Shown: positions 26,662 through 36,523, counted from the first letter of the stretch. The stretch is DNA of 64,000 nucleotides from Enterobacter ludwigii (GCA_023023105.1 CP083824.1:2356001-2420000), one strand, 5' to 3'. Notes: generated by a model from the letters alone, not told the origin. Translations and numbers: made by a program.

Positions 26662-27168
26662 TTACAATGCGCTTTCTGCCGCTGCTTTAGCGCGTGTAAT
26701 AGCGCCAGTATTGAAAATTGGATGCTCGTGATTGTTCGTTATGTCACGAACGCGGTAGATTTTCCATGCATCACCTTCACGACGAAGAAATACTTCAAGG
26801 TGTATGCTTCTCCCGCCACCCGCCCCCTCAATGACCTGGACTACTTCACCGTTTAAAAATGGTCTTGCGTTTTCCACTCGTAACGCAGGTATCCATTCGC
26901 GAGAGTAATCCTGAGTATATGTAAAATAGTCGGACTCTATTAACTCTTGTTCAGAGATTTCCTGAATGGCACCAATGCGAACAATAGTATCAGCAGAAAC
27001 ATATTTACGCAGTTCGTCGGCAGGGTAAGGCCTGGCTTCATCACTGCCGAATGCGGAAAGATAGGATTTATAAAATGATTTGGTAGTGTCTTGCGCACTC
27101 TGATCATGATTGGCTGTCGAACTACATCCCACTAACAACATACCGAGTAATATAAATATCCTTTTCAT
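26662..27168 (-). CDS. Putative immunity lipoprotein (DUF3828-like) beside a broken amidase
   Basis: A 168-residue lipoprotein. MKRIFILLGMLLVGC is a short signal peptide with a lipobox ending in Cys (residue 15). The mature part has an NTF2/DUF3828-like pattern (SFYKSYLSAFG, then FLRREGDAWKIYRVRDI near the end). I chose ATG 27168; the TTG just before it is unlikely. It lies 18 bases after an amidase fragment in the same direction. The same gene order recurs at 54248-56260, which supports an effector/immunity module in which this protein would block a periplasmic amidase. Confidence 0.6.
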   Translation of the reverse strand: MKRIFILLGMLLVGCSSTANHDQSAQDTTKSFYKSYLSAFGSDEARPYPADELRKYVSADTIVRIGAIQEISEQELIESDYFTYTQDYSREWIPALRVENARPFLNGEVVQVIEGAGGGRSIHLEVFLRREGDAWKIYRVRDITNNHEHPIFNTGAITRAKAAAESAL

Positions 27169-27186
27169 CAATGCATCCTGTAAATT

Positions 27187-27378
27187 TTAAAGGTTGGTTG
27201 CATTTTGCGATACCCCGGCCCTGAATTCCGCCCCACAATCTTTTGCATAATCTGTGTTCGGTACCTTAACACCTCCAGCCAGCATGGCCAGGCGGGTAAA
27301 TTTAGCACATTCACTATGAGAGTGCCCCAGAGCGTGTGAACGGAGATACGAAACTGCAGCTTCTTTATTCCAACTCAT
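27187..27378 (-). pseudogene. Truncated NlpC/P60-like amidase (BPSL0067 type), probable T6SS effector remnant
   Basis: Sixty-three codons beginning MSWNKEAAVSYLRSHALG with the catalytic Cys24 in HSECAKFTRLA. It aligns with the start of the amidase rebuilt at 54248-55835 (MSWNKYGAISYARSHA, Cys24 in TGNCAHYV). That protein has 120 residues, with the catalytic His in GHDSGHVCIY in the second half. Here the protein ends at residue 63, after AKDCGAEFRAG, so the second half is gone and it should be inactive. The ribosome site (AAAGGA) is intact. Confidence 0.7.
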
Positions 27379-27537
27379 TCTTAGTTCCTTTAAGTAAATA
27401 AGAATGAAATTATCCCATTAACCACACAATGTGAGCGGTATTAAAAGTGCTGATTTTGTTGCGTCCGCGACGATCTATTACACTTCATAGTGCGGCCTCG
27501 CTTTTTTCCCGCGCCGGATAACCTGAGGATGACAATC

Positions 27538-28356
27538 ATGGGAAGCAAAAAGAAAACCAGTGCCACTGTTGATGTCGTAAAAAATGCACCGCTAAAAACC
27601 AAAGAGTATGAGCAAGAGCTTCGTCGCCTGCACGTTGAACTGGTTAAGCTCCAGCAATGGGTTGTCGCCAAAGGACTCAAAGTGTGTATTGTTTTTGAAG
27701 GACGGGACGGCGCCGGCAAAGGCGGTACCATTAAAGCGATCACCGAGCGCGTCAGTCCACGCGTGTTCCGCGTGGTTGCCCTTCCCGCGCCAACCGAGAA
27801 AGAGAAAACCCAGCTCTATTTTCAACGTTATGTTCCCCATTTGCCTGCCGCCGGGGAGATCGTCATATTTGACAGAAGCTGGTACAACCGCGCGGGTGTC
27901 GAGCGGGTAATGGGATTTTGCACCCCTGAGCAAGTTGAGAAGTTCCTTGACGGCACGCCAGTGATGGAAAAAGCGATGGTGGATGCAGGGATCATCCTGC
28001 TGAAGTACTGGCTGGAGGTGACGCCGAAAGAGCAGGAGCGCCGTCTGCGTGACCGCATTAACGATGGTCGTAAAATCTGGAAGCTGTCACCGATGGATAT
28101 TAAATCCTTTAACCTGTGGGACGAGTATACCCTTGCGCGCGACGCAATGTTTGAAGCCACCGATACCGCCTGGGCGCCGTGGTTTGTGGCGCGTTCAGAA
28201 GATAAAAAACGCGTGCGCCTGAATATTATTTCGCACCTGCTTACGCAAATCCCGTATAAAGAAATTCATGTCGACAAGGTGGATTTACCGAAACGTAAAA
28301 TCGGCAAAGTGAAACCCACCAAATACCCGTTCCGGTATGTTGAAGAGCGGTTCTGA
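27538..28356 (+). CDS. ppk2: Polyphosphate kinase 2
   Basis: A 272-residue PPK2-family enzyme that transfers phosphate between polyphosphate and nucleotides. Walker A is FEGRDGAGKGG (residues about 53-63), Walker B with lid start is FDRSWYNRAG (111-120), and the lid region contains QERRLRDRINDGRKIWKLS. The end (KYPFRYVEERF) is typical. I chose ATG 27538 (MGSKKK), nine bases after GAGG; ATG 27529 would place GAGG against the start codon. It stands alone. It is convergent with nothing and followed by a toxin-antitoxin pair. Confidence 0.9.
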   Translation: MGSKKKTSATVDVVKNAPLKTKEYEQELRRLHVELVKLQQWVVAKGLKVCIVFEGRDGAGKGGTIKAITERVSPRVFRVVALPAPTEKEKTQLYFQRYVPHLPAAGEIVIFDRSWYNRAGVERVMGFCTPEQVEKFLDGTPVMEKAMVDAGIILLKYWLEVTPKEQERRLRDRINDGRKIWKLSPMDIKSFNLWDEYTLARDAMFEATDTAWAPWFVARSEDKKRVRLNIISHLLTQIPYKEIHVDKVDLPKRKIGKVKPTKYPFRYVEERF

Positions 28357-28414
28357 AATTACTGGAATACGCCTCGCAGAATGTAGATTACCAGGGGGTA
28401 AAGTATTGTTTTTT

Positions 28415-28445
28415 GTTGGCTGCGGTTGATAATAACCGCACCAAC
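28415..28445. promoter_or_regulatory. Dyad at the start of the ccdAB-like operon
   Basis: GTTGGCTGCGGTT (28415-28427), loop GATAAT, AACCGCACCAAC (28434-28445) form a 12-bp dyad with one unpaired base. It ends next to AAAGGAG, the ribosome site for the antitoxin gene. Autoregulation by a CcdA-CcdB complex at such a dyad is plausible. Confidence 0.5.
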
Positions 28446-28458
28446 AAAGGAGCTTAAA

Positions 28459-28647
28459 ATGAAACCAAACCGAAGCAAAGACTATGGTAAAAGGGAGAGC
28501 GTGGCGAGTGGAGTCTCCCGTGAAGCCCAGACACAAGAGGCGCAAAGACGACAGCATCAGCAAGATAAAGAGTTCATAAGAGCCATGAATGAATTTACGG
28601 CTAAAGCGGGATTATTATCAGACGATCCTTTCTTTGGAGGGATTTAA
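28459..28647 (+). CDS. ccdA: CcdA-like antitoxin
   Basis: A 62-residue, charged protein. The N-terminal part is basic (KPNRSKDYGKRES), the middle is Gln/Arg-rich helix, and the C-terminal FIRAMNEFTAKAGLLSDDPF resembles the toxin-binding tail of CcdA (FIEMNGSFADE). I chose ATG 28459, preceded by AAAGGAGC. The stop overlaps the next start (TAATG), a standard toxin-antitoxin arrangement. Identification rests on the tail and the partner gene. Confidence 0.65.
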   Translation: MKPNRSKDYGKRESVASGVSREAQTQEAQRRQHQQDKEFIRAMNEFTAKAGLLSDDPFFGGI

Positions 28648-28970
28648 TGTGCTTTCAGTTTGACGTTTACCGTAACCCTTCAGAGAGAACCCGGGACTAT
28701 CAACCTTATTTTATGATAATTCAACATGACTATTATGATGATTTATCAACAAGACTGATTATTCCATTAAGTTACCACAATTATTTATGTGGACATATCA
28801 ACGCCGCGGCGCCCTTAGTGAATATTGATTTTGAGCGATATTTTCTTAACACCGCTGGCATAACACACGTGGAGAAAAAGAAACTAAATAATAAAAATTA
28901 TGTATGCAATCTTCGCAGCGCGAGGAGTACTGTGATTGCAGCGATAGATGCGTTAGTGACCAATACATAA
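28647..28970 (+). CDS. ccdB: CcdB-like toxin
   Basis: A 107-residue protein with the CcdB opening FQFDVYRNP and the segment STRLIIPL, matching the family pattern (a beta-barrel dimer that poisons DNA gyrase). The start overlaps the antitoxin stop by one base. F-plasmid CcdB ends in Trp-Gly-Ile, which is required for gyrase poisoning; this protein ends ALVTNT and lacks that tail, so gyrase poisoning may be lost or altered. Base composition is AT-rich compared with the ppk2 and fdn genes. Confidence 0.7.
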   Translation: MCFQFDVYRNPSERTRDYQPYFMIIQHDYYDDLSTRLIIPLSYHNYLCGHINAAAPLVNIDFERYFLNTAGITHVEKKKLNNKNYVCNLRSARSTVIAAIDALVTNT

Positions 28971-28973
28971 CGT

Positions 28974-29001
28974 AGGCCCGCGCAAGTGCAGCGCCGCCGG
29001 G
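28974..29001. repeat. REP-like palindromic unit
   Basis: The stretch from TAGGCCCGCGC to GCCGCCGGGC resembles enterobacterial REP elements (GCC-rich arms around a GTGCAGCGCC-type centre). It lies between the convergent ccdB and fdnI genes and could act as a transcript stabiliser or terminator. Confidence 0.55.
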
Positions 29002-29021
29002 CAAAGCCGACGGCGCAGGTC

Positions 29022-29678
29022 TTACTTCATGCCTTCCGTACTTTCCTGTTTCGCTTCCAGACGTTCCACATCACGATACCAGCGCGGGTGGTGTTTTTGC
29101 GCCCAGCGGCGGCTCACCTTCCCTTCAATCATGCCTTTAATCGACCCTTTAACCCAGAATGCCATATACATATGGATCAGGATGGCGTGGATCAGAATGA
29201 TGGCCGACGTCGCGTGGATCAGCAGCGCGTAGCGCACCGCCTGAATAGGGAAGTAGTGTGCAAAATACGGACGCCAGATAATCACGCCGGTCACCAGCAG
29301 CACAAAAATCATGCTCATGATGGTCCAGAACATCATCTTCTGCCCTGCGTTGTATTTGCCCACTTTCGCGACTTTATGCTCGTTACCCTTCAGGACTTCG
29401 ACGATCCCTTTCACCCATGGGATATCCTGCTTGTCCGGGATGTTGTGATGGACAAAGCGCACGAACATCAACATCAGCACCCCGAAAATCAGCACGCCGA
29501 AAAACGGGTGCAGAATACGCCCCATTTGCGGAGTACCGAAGGTTTCGGTCAGCCACTGCAGCGTCGGGAAGAAGAACGAAATCCCCGACACCGCCACCAG
29601 GAAGAAGCAGATCACCACCGTCCAGTGACAGGCGCGGTCGACAAACTTCGTGCGCACGATCATTTTCGACTTACTCAT
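29022..29678 (-). CDS. fdnI: Formate dehydrogenase-N gamma subunit (cytochrome b556)
   Basis: A 218-residue membrane cytochrome b with four helices. It carries the haem b groups and passes electrons to menaquinone. Histidines at [32 protein letters not shown] are the candidate haem ligands. It is the last gene of fdnGHI; the start overlaps fdnH by eight bases. E. coli FdnI has about the same length. Confidence 0.94.
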   Translation of the reverse strand: MSKSKMIVRTKFVDRACHWTVVICFFLVAVSGISFFFPTLQWLTETFGTPQMGRILHPFFGVLIFGVLMLMFVRFVHHNIPDKQDIPWVKGIVEVLKGNEHKVAKVGKYNAGQKMMFWTIMSMIFVLLVTGVIIWRPYFAHYFPIQAVRYALLIHATSAIILIHAILIHMYMAFWVKGSIKGMIEGKVSRRWAQKHHPRWYRDVERLEAKQESTEGMK

Positions 29679-30552
29679 GATGATCCTCCTCGTCGTCTAC
29701 CTCTTTGTTTGGCCCAATCCCAATGTAGTGATAAATCAGCCCGGCAAAGGTGGCGATAAAGCCCGCCGCTGAGAGCGGTTTAAGCGCCCCTTTCCACAGA
29801 TTGATGGACGTATCGATCGCCGGATCCTTCGGTAAGTTGTGGTACAGCTCCGGCTGGTCGTTATGGTGCAGCACATACATTACGTGCGTGCCGCCCACAC
29901 CCTGCGGATTATAAATACCGGCCTTGTCGTAACCGCGTGCTTTCAGCTTGTCTACCCGCGCCTGCGCCACGTCCAGCATCTCTTTTTTGGTGCCGAAGTG
30001 GATAGCGCCGGTCGGGCAGGTCTTCACACAGGCTGGCTCCTGCCCGACGCTGACGCGGTCCACGCACAAGGTGCATTTGTATACCCGGTTATCCTCTTTA
30101 TTGAGGCGCGGGATATTAAACGGACAACCCGCAATGCAGTACCCGCAGCCGATGCAGTTATCCTGCTGGAAGTCGACGATCCCGTTGGCGTACTGAATAA
30201 TCGCGCCGGCAGACGGGCACGCCTTCAGGCAGCCCGGATCTTCACAGTGCATGCAGCCATCTTTGCGGATCAGCCACTCCAGCCTGCCGTTCTGCTCGGT
30301 TTCGCTAAAGCGCATTACTGTCCAGGATTTGGCGCTCAGATCCGCCGGGTTATCGTAAACCCCTACGCAGTGCCCAATGTTGTCGCGGATATCGTTCCAC
30401 TCCGAGCACGCCACCTGGCAGGCCTTGCAGCCCACGCAGGAGGAGACATCGATAAGCTTGGCGACCTCTGCCTTGTAGTCCCGCGCGCGGGGCGCGGGAG
30501 TTATCGGGTTAGTCGCGGAGCGTTTGATAACGTCTTGTGTTTCCATCGCCAT
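29671..30552 (-). CDS. fdnH: Formate dehydrogenase-N beta subunit (iron-sulfur)
   Basis: A 293-residue electron-transfer subunit with four [4Fe-4S] clusters. The cysteine motifs are visible in order: [37 protein letters not shown] and [22 protein letters not shown] single C-terminal helix (about residues 255-275, [16 protein letters not shown]) anchors it in the inner membrane from the periplasmic side. It links FdnG to FdnI and follows fdnG by 11 bases. Confidence 0.95.
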   Translation of the reverse strand: MAMETQDVIKRSATNPITPAPRARDYKAEVAKLIDVSSCVGCKACQVACSEWNDIRDNIGHCVGVYDNPADLSAKSWTVMRFSETEQNGRLEWLIRKDGCMHCEDPGCLKACPSAGAIIQYANGIVDFQQDNCIGCGYCIAGCPFNIPRLNKEDNRVYKCTLCVDRVSVGQEPACVKTCPTGAIHFGTKKEMLDVAQARVDKLKARGYDKAGIYNPQGVGGTHVMYVLHHNDQPELYHNLPKDPAIDTSINLWKGALKPLSAAGFIATFAGLIYHYIGIGPNKEVDDEEDHHE

Positions 30553-30563
30553 GTAATCGCTCC

Positions 30564-33500
30564 TTACGCTTTCTCGATGTTAACCAGAAACGCCTTGTAC
30601 TCCGGCGTTTGCGAGTTGGAATCGCCAACGTTTGGCGTCAGGGTATTGGCGATGTAGCCTTTCTGCGCCACGCCCTCAAAGCCCCAGTGCAGCGGAATAC
30701 CGACGGTTTCCACCTGCTGCCCGTTCACGTTCAGAGATTGCAAGCGGCGAGTGACTACCGCCACTGCGCGAATAAAGCCGCGCTTGCTGCTCACCTTCAC
30801 GCGGTCGCCGTTGGCAATGCCCTTCGCTTTTGCCAGGGTTTCGCTTATCTCCACAAACTGTTCCGGCTGGGCGATGGCATTAAGCCGCGCATGCTTGGTC
30901 CAGGTGTGGAAGTGCTCGGTCAGGCGATAGGTGGTCCCCACGTACGGGAACTTATCCTTCTTACCTAAACGCAGCACATCGTCCTCATAGATACGCACCA
31001 CCGGGCTGGAGACCACGTTTGGATGCAGCGGGTTGGTGCCGAGCGGCGTTTCCATCGGCTCGTAGTGTTCCGGGAACGGCCCTTCCGCCAGCTTGTTGAG
31101 GGCAAACAGGCGTCCCAGCCCTTCCGGCTGCATGATAAACGGCCCGGTGTTGCTGCCCGGCGCGGCGGTGTTGTAGTCCGGGATATCGTTCCCCGTCCAT
31201 TTTGTCCCGTTCCACTGAATCAGCATCCGTTTCGGATCCCACGCTTTACCGTCGATATCCGCCGAGGCACGGTTGTAAAGCACACGACGGTTCAGTGGCC
31301 ATGCCCATGCCCAGCCCAACGTATTGCCCAGCCCGGACGGGTCAGCGTTATCACGGTTAGCCATCTGGTTACCCTGCTCCGTCCAGCTACCGGCGTAGAT
31401 CCAGCAGGAAGACGCCGTCGTGCCGTCGTCGCGCAGCAGCGCGAAGCTGTTCAGCAGTTGGCCTTTCTTCGCCACCAGGTTGCCCTTAGCGTCATAGAGA
31501 TCCGCCAGCGCAACGCCATTGTTCTCTTTGGCGACTTCCTCTGACTCAGGATGGTCAGGCTGCTTGTAGTTCCAGCTCATCATCAGCAGCGGCTCAGCGC
31601 CTTTGCCGCCTTCGGTGCGGTACATTTCGCGCAGGCGATGGTAAATCCCGGCCAGGATCTCGCCGTCGTTACGCGCTTCGCCCGGAGCGTCCTGGCCTTT
31701 CCAGTGCCACTGCAGCCAGCGGCCAGAGTTAGCAATAGACCCGTCTTCTTCCGCAAAGCAGGTGGACGGCAGGCGGAACACTTCGGTCTGAATGGATACG
31801 GTATCGACATCGTTCATCTCGCCGTGGTTCTGCCAGAAGTTAGAGGTCTCAGTGACCAGCGGGTCGATAACCACCATGTACTTGAGCTTGCTCAGGCTGC
31901 GCACAACCTTGTTTTTATCCGGGAACGAGGCCACCGGGTTGAAGCCCTGGCAGATGTAACCCGTGACGTTGCCTTTATCCATCATGTTGAAATACTTGAT
32001 GACGTCGTACGCCTGATCCCATTTTGGTAGCCAATCGAAGCCCCAGTCGTTCTCTTTTTGCGCCGCGTCGCCGTAGAAGGATTTCATCAGGCTGACGTAG
32101 AACTTCGGATAGTTGCTCCAGTAGTTCACCTGATCCGGCAGCGTCGTTTTTGGCGTATTGGCCTCAAGATACGTTTGCAGATCCGCCTGCTTTTCAGACG
32201 GCAGCGTCAGGTAGCCCGGCAGGCTGGTCGACAGTAAACCAAGATCCGTTAAGCCCTGAATATTGGAGTGACCACGCAGGGCGTTAACACCACCACCGGC
32301 CATCCCCATATTGCCGAGCAGCAGCTGGATCATCGCCATGGTACGGATGTTTTGCGCACCAACGGTATGCTGCGTCCAGCCCAGCGCATACAGGAACGTG
32401 GTGGTTCTGTCGGCGGCACTGGTTGAGGCCAGCACCTCGCAGACTTTCAGGAAGTCCGCTTTCGGCGTGCCGCAGATGTTTTCCACCACCTCCGGCGTAT
32501 AGCGGGAGACGTGCTGCTTCAGCAGGTTCCACACGCAGCGCGGGTGCGTCAGGGTTTCATCCCGCAGCGCATAGCCGTTTTCATCGAACTGATAGTTCCA
32601 GGTCGTTTTATCGTACTGGCGTTTTTCAGCGTCATAGCCGCTAAACAACCCGTTATCGAAGGCAAAATCATCCCGCACCAGCAGGTTCGCGTTGGTGTAG
32701 TGCTTAACGTATTCCGCGTTAATTTTGTTGTTTTCGATCAGGTACAGCAGCACGCCGGACAGGAACGTAATGTCCGTACCGGAGCGGATCGGCGCATAGA
32801 TATCGGCCACCGATGCCGTACGCGTAAAGCGCGGATCGACGACGATAAGCATCGCATCATTGTTATTTTTCGCTTCCATCGCCCAGCGGAACCCCACCGG
32901 ATGAGCTTCAGCGGCGTTACCGCCCATCACCACCACGACGTTAGCGTTTTTGATATCAACCCAGTGGTTGGTCATCGCACCGCGACCAAATGTTGGAGCA
33001 AGACTTGCTACCGTTGGTCCGTGTCAGACGCGCGCCTGGTTGTCTACCGCCAGCATGCCGAGAGAGCGCACAAATTTTTGCGTCAGCATGCCGGTTTCAT
33101 TACTCGCCGCAGACGCGCACAGCATCCCGGTGGAAAGCCAGCGGTTAACCGTTACGCCCTGAGTATTCTTTTCAATAAAGTTGGTATCGCGGTCGGATTT
33201 CATTAATTTGGCGATGCGGGAGAAGGCCTCGTCCCAGGAGATACGCTGCCACTTGTCGGAACCCGGCGCGCGGTATTCCGGGTAGCGCAGGCGGTTTTCG
33301 CTGTGAACGTAGTCCAGCAGCCCCGCCCCTTTCGGGCAAAGCGCTCCGCGGCTCACCGGATGATCCGGATCCCCTTCAATATGGTAAATCGCTTCTCTGG
33401 CGTTCTTCGCGCCATCGCCCAGGCTATACATTAAAAGCCCACAACCCACGGAGCAGTATGTGCAGGTGTTACGGATCTCTTTTGCGCGCAGCAGCTTATA

Positions 33501-33611
33501 GTTGCGTGCCTGAGCCAGCGCCATTTTGGGAGCAAATCCCAACATGGCTGCCGTTGTTCCGGCCATACCGCCCGCGCAGATTTTAAAAAATTGTCTGCGG
33601 CTGACGTCCAT
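30564..33611 (-). CDS. fdnG: Formate dehydrogenase-N alpha subunit, selenoprotein
   Basis: A 1015-residue molybdopterin enzyme that oxidises formate in the periplasm during nitrate respiration. The in-frame TGA at 33024-33026 encodes selenocysteine: it is residue 196, exactly as in E. coli, between NQARV and [10 protein letters not shown] Tat signal (SRRQFFK, residues 4-10) and a [4Fe-4S] motif (CTYCSVGCG) are present. I chose ATG 33611 (MDVSRRQ); an in-frame ATG six codons upstream would break the Tat layout. The total length equals E. coli FdnG. Confidence 0.96.
32984..33026 (-). promoter_or_regulatory. SECIS element for fdnG
   Basis: Directly after the UGA codon on the transcript, GACCAA pairs with TTGGTC (complement of 33014-33019 and 32984-32989). 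Inside it, GG-T-AGCAAG pairs with CTTGCT-CC, leaving one bulged U and a small loop. A bulged U just below a short apical stem is the feature SelB recognises in bacterial SECIS hairpins. Confidence 0.85.
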
Positions 33612-33645
33612 TGTTGTCCTCGTTTTCATATAAGACTTCGCGCCG

Positions 33646-33741
33646 CAAACTAGCAGTAACTCCCCTGATTTTTTTGCGTCAAATCAAGGTCATCTGTCTT
33701 CACCCCCTTAATAGTCACCACCGGTACATTTAAATACCCCT
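33646..33741 (-). promoter_or_regulatory. fdnG promoter region with FNR-like and NarL-like sites
   Basis: On the minus strand TTGAT-TTGA-CGCAA (33687-33674) matches one half of the FNR consensus TTGAT-N4-ATCAA fully and the other partly. Its centre is about 70 bases from the start codon; a TAGTTT minus-10 candidate (33652-33647) would place it near -41.5. TACCCCT at 33735-33741 is a NarL heptamer. FNR and NarL activation of fdnG is established in E. coli. No further gene lies here. Confidence 0.6.
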
Positions 33742-33832
33742 TTTTGATTAACGGTTTAAGAGAATAATTGGCGACAGCGTCAGGATGAATGCGATACATT
33801 TTTCCTTTGATTTTTATTGCAATGGCGAAGTA

Positions 33833-34711
33833 ATGGACAGAAAAAAAGCAACGCTTATTGGGCTGGCGGCAATACTGTTATGGAGCACGATGGTTGGGCT
33901 CATTCGCAGCGTGAGCGAGGGGTTAGGGCCAGTAGGCGGTGCGGCAATGATCTACACCGTCAGTGGATTATTGTGTCTGGTGACGGTGGGATTTCCTGAT
34001 ATCCGCAAATTCTCGCCACGCTATCTTATTGCAGGCAGCGTGCTGTTTGTCAGCTATGAAATTTGCCTGGCACTCTCGTTGGGCTATGCCGCAACGCGAT
34101 CGCAGGCCATTGAGGTCGGCATGGTCAATTATCTGTGGCCGAGCCTGACGATTGTATTTGCCATTTTGTTCAACGGGCAAAAATCAACTCTGTGGGTGAT
34201 CCCCGGCTTAGCCATCTCATTACTGGGCGTCTGCTGGGTATTAGGCGGTGAACAGGGATTACATCTTGAGGAGATCACCCGCAATATCGTTTCCAGTCCA
34301 CTGAGTTATGCGCTGGCGTTTGCCGGGGCATTTATCTGGGCGGCCTACTGCACCGTAACCAGCAAATTTGCCAAAGGGCAAAACGGTATTACCCTTTTTG
34401 TTTTGCTGACTGCGTTGAGTCTTTGGGTGAAATATGCCCTTAGCGAGCAGCCAGAAATGGTATTCAGTGTCCCGGTTGTCGTGAAGCTATTAATGTGCGG
34501 TGTTGCTCTGGGTTTTGGCTATGCCTCATGGAATATCGGTATTCTCCATGGCAACGTCACGGTACTTGCCGCCGTATCCTATTTTACCCCTGTACTTTCT
34601 GCCGCTCTGGCTGCCGCCCTGCTGAGCTCTCCACTCTCTTTCTCGTTCTGGCAAGGTGCGCTGATGGTCTGCGCCGGGTCGCTGCTTTGCTGGTTCGCGA
34701 CACGAAAATAA
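33833..34711 (+). CDS. yddG: Aromatic amino acid/paraquat exporter YddG
   Basis: A 292-residue drug/metabolite transporter (DMT) with ten helices. The segments KATLIGLAAILLWSTMVGLIR, GPVGGAA, EICLALSLGYAAT, AIEVGMVNYLWPSLTI and GNVTVLAAVSYFTPVLS closely follow E. coli YddG. I chose ATG 33833, giving the normal length; an upstream in-frame ATG at 33785 is unsupported. It is divergent from fdnG and upstream of the porin. The same order (fdnG, yddG, porin) is known in Salmonella. Confidence 0.94.
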   Translation: MDRKKATLIGLAAILLWSTMVGLIRSVSEGLGPVGGAAMIYTVSGLLCLVTVGFPDIRKFSPRYLIAGSVLFVSYEICLALSLGYAATRSQAIEVGMVNYLWPSLTIVFAILFNGQKSTLWVIPGLAISLLGVCWVLGGEQGLHLEEITRNIVSSPLSYALAFAGAFIWAAYCTVTSKFAKGQNGITLFVLLTALSLWVKYALSEQPEMVFSVPVVVKLLMCGVALGFGYASWNIGILHGNVTVLAAVSYFTPVLSAALAAALLSSPLSFSFWQGALMVCAGSLLCWFATRK

Positions 34712-34723
34712 GGGTCCGTCGCT

Positions 34724-34749
34724 CTGCCGGGAGGCCTGTAACCCGGCAG
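34724..34749 (+). terminator. Hairpin after yddG, possible terminator
   Basis: CTGCCGGG (34724-34731) and CCCGGCAG (34742-34749) form an 8-bp GC-rich stem. The following sequence is AAAATTAAC, not a T-run, so termination would be weak or Rho-assisted. Confidence 0.5.
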
Positions 34750-34940
34750 AAAATTAACATAAATTTAATATGTGATCGCACGTCAAAATATTCATAAGCT
34801 CATTAGAGAATGTGTTTAAATTCTGTTTATATTATCGTTGTTTCGCATTCCCCCCTCCTCTCTTCTTGACATAAACTGACACCGTAGCGCAATTACTCTC
34901 CTGCGAATATTAACAACCTTAATAGCACAAAGTGCAATAG

Positions 34941-34980
34941 TGTGTTTCTGTGTGTTTCTGTGTATTTCTGTGTATTTCAG
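34941..34980. repeat. Four tandem 10-base repeats upstream of the porin gene
   Basis: TGTGTTTCTG, TGTGTTTCTG, TGTATTTCTG and TGTATTTCAG follow one another exactly, one per helical turn. Each holds GTTTC or ATTTC, and GTTTC is the complement of the GAAAC core of OmpR half-sites. The array lies about 380 bases before the porin start. It may bind a regulator or be a simple sequence repeat. Confidence 0.6.
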
Positions 34981-35246
34981 CAAAAAACACGGTAATTACG
35001 TGCATTCAATAACCTAACACAATGATTTACGGTAAACAGCTAAGCTTAATTCTACAAAATGCACCGATAAAATTGATAGTAACATAACTAAATTAAACCA
35101 TTAAAAAACTATATTGCGGATAATAGATCTGATAAGAAAATATACAAAACCCGGTTAAACACTCTTCATTTCATTCTGTTTAGCGACCATTTATCCGATC
35201 TCGATCACACTAAAGGAAATTATTAGCAATAATTTGAAACTTATTA

Positions 35247-35275
35247 TTGAAAGGCAACTACAACATTTTTAAAAA
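35247..35275 (+). promoter_or_regulatory. Candidate promoter of the porin gene
   Basis: TTGAAA (35247-35252), a 17-base spacer and TAAAAA (35270-35275) would start transcription near 35282, leaving an 80-base leader. Salmonella ompD has a leader of roughly this length. The rest of the 650-base AT-rich gap from 34712 holds the hairpin and the repeat array noted above, and no convincing gene. Confidence 0.45.
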
Positions 35276-35361
35276 TAGCATGCCATTGACGAACAGCCTC
35301 GTTTAGAAATCGTTCGAAGTGGCTCAGGAAATACTTAAGAAAATTATAAGGAATATTTAAG

Positions 35362-36444
35362 ATGAAACTTAAATTAGTTGCAGTGGCAGTGACTTCCATG
35401 TTGGCAGCAGGCGTTGTTAACGCTGCTGAAATTTATAACAAAGACGGTAACAAGCTGGATCTGTACGGTAAAGTAACAGGTCTGCACTATTTCTCTGATG
35501 ACACCAGCAACGACGGCGACAAAACCTACGTACGTCTGGGCTTCAAAGGTGAAACTCAGATCAACGACCAGATGTCCGGTTACGGTCAGTGGGAATATGA
35601 ATTCAAAGGCAACAACGATGAAAGCAACGGCGACAAAGGCAACAAAACGCGTCTGGCTTTCGCTGGTCTGAAATTCAACGAATTCGGTTCTTTCGACTAC
35701 GGTCGTAACTACGGTGTTGCTTACGACATCGGCGCATGGACTGACGTTCTGCCAGAGTTCGGTGGTGATACCTGGACGCAGACTGATGGCTTCATGACTC
35801 AGCGTGCCACTGGCGTTGCAACCTACCGTAACACCGACTTCTTCGGTCTGGTTGACGGTCTGAACTTTGCCGCTCAGTACCAGGGTAAAAACAACAAGCG
35901 CGACATCACCGAAGCGAACGGTGACGGTTGGGGCTTGTCTTCTACCTATGAAATGGACGGTTTCGGCGTGGGTGCAACCTATGCGAAATCTGACCGTACC
36001 AACAATCAGGTTCGTGCTGGTGAAGTGGCTAATACCATGAACGCTGGCGGTGACAACGCAGAAGTTTGGGCCGCTGGCCTGAAATACGATGCAAACAACA
36101 TCTACCTGGCAAGCACCTACTCTGAAACCCGCAATATGACCAACTTCGGTAAAGGTTATATCGCGAACAAAGCTCAGAACTTTGAAGTTGTTGCTCAGTA
36201 CCAGTTCGATTTCGGTCTGCGTCCATCCGTTGCTTACCTGAAATCCAAAGGTAAAGACATCGGTACTTATGGCGACCAGGATCTGGTTGAATACGTTGAT
36301 GTTGGCGCGACTTACTACTTCAACAAGAACATGTCTACCTACGTTGATTACAAAATCAACCTGCTGGACGACAACAAGTTCACCAAAGCTGCGGGTATTG
36401 CTACCGACAACATCGTTGCTCTGGGTCTGACTTACCAGTTCTAA
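35362..36444 (+). CDS. ompD: OmpD/NmpC-type general porin
   Basis: A 360-residue trimeric porin. The signal peptide ([12 protein letters not shown], cleavage before AEIYNKDG) and much of the barrel follow Salmonella OmpD more closely than E. coli OmpC or OmpF as I remember them. The constriction loop L3 is recognisable around [14 protein letters not shown], and the protein ends in a C-terminal Phe (LTYQF) needed for assembly. Position after yddG matches Salmonella ompD. In E. coli this place holds only a fragment (yddL). OmpN/OmpC naming in some genomes is possible. Confidence 0.85.
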   Translation: MKLKLVAVAVTSMLAAGVVNAAEIYNKDGNKLDLYGKVTGLHYFSDDTSNDGDKTYVRLGFKGETQINDQMSGYGQWEYEFKGNNDESNGDKGNKTRLAFAGLKFNEFGSFDYGRNYGVAYDIGAWTDVLPEFGGDTWTQTDGFMTQRATGVATYRNTDFFGLVDGLNFAAQYQGKNNKRDITEANGDGWGLSSTYEMDGFGVGATYAKSDRTNNQVRAGEVANTMNAGGDNAEVWAAGLKYDANNIYLASTYSETRNMTNFGKGYIANKAQNFEVVAQYQFDFGLRPSVAYLKSKGKDIGTYGDQDLVEYVDVGATYYFNKNMSTYVDYKINLLDDNKFTKAAGIATDNIVALGLTYQF

Positions 36445-36458
36445 GATTTGTCAGTATA

Positions 36459-36488
36459 AAAAGGCCAGCCTTCGTGGCTGGCTTTTTT
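36459..36488 (+). terminator. Intrinsic terminator of the porin gene
   Basis: GCCAGCC (36464-36470), loop TTCGT, GGCTGGC, then seven T. Preceded by an A-run, so it may work in both directions. Confidence 0.9.
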
Positions 36489-36523
36489 TATACCGTTTGA
36501 CTGGCGTAATAAAGGAGCACGCC

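Noticed and set aside
29839..30657. 272-codon plus-strand frame across fdnH
   Set aside because: Opposite strand of a four-cluster iron-sulfur protein; no domain and no ribosome site. Other long plus-strand frames over fdnG were dropped for the same reason.
33024..33026. In-frame TGA in fdnG as a nonsense mutation
   Set aside because: It falls at residue 196, the known Sec position in FdnG, and is followed by a SECIS-like hairpin.
34941..34980. CRISPR array
   Set aside because: The repeats are 10 bases with no spacers and there are no cas genes in the window.
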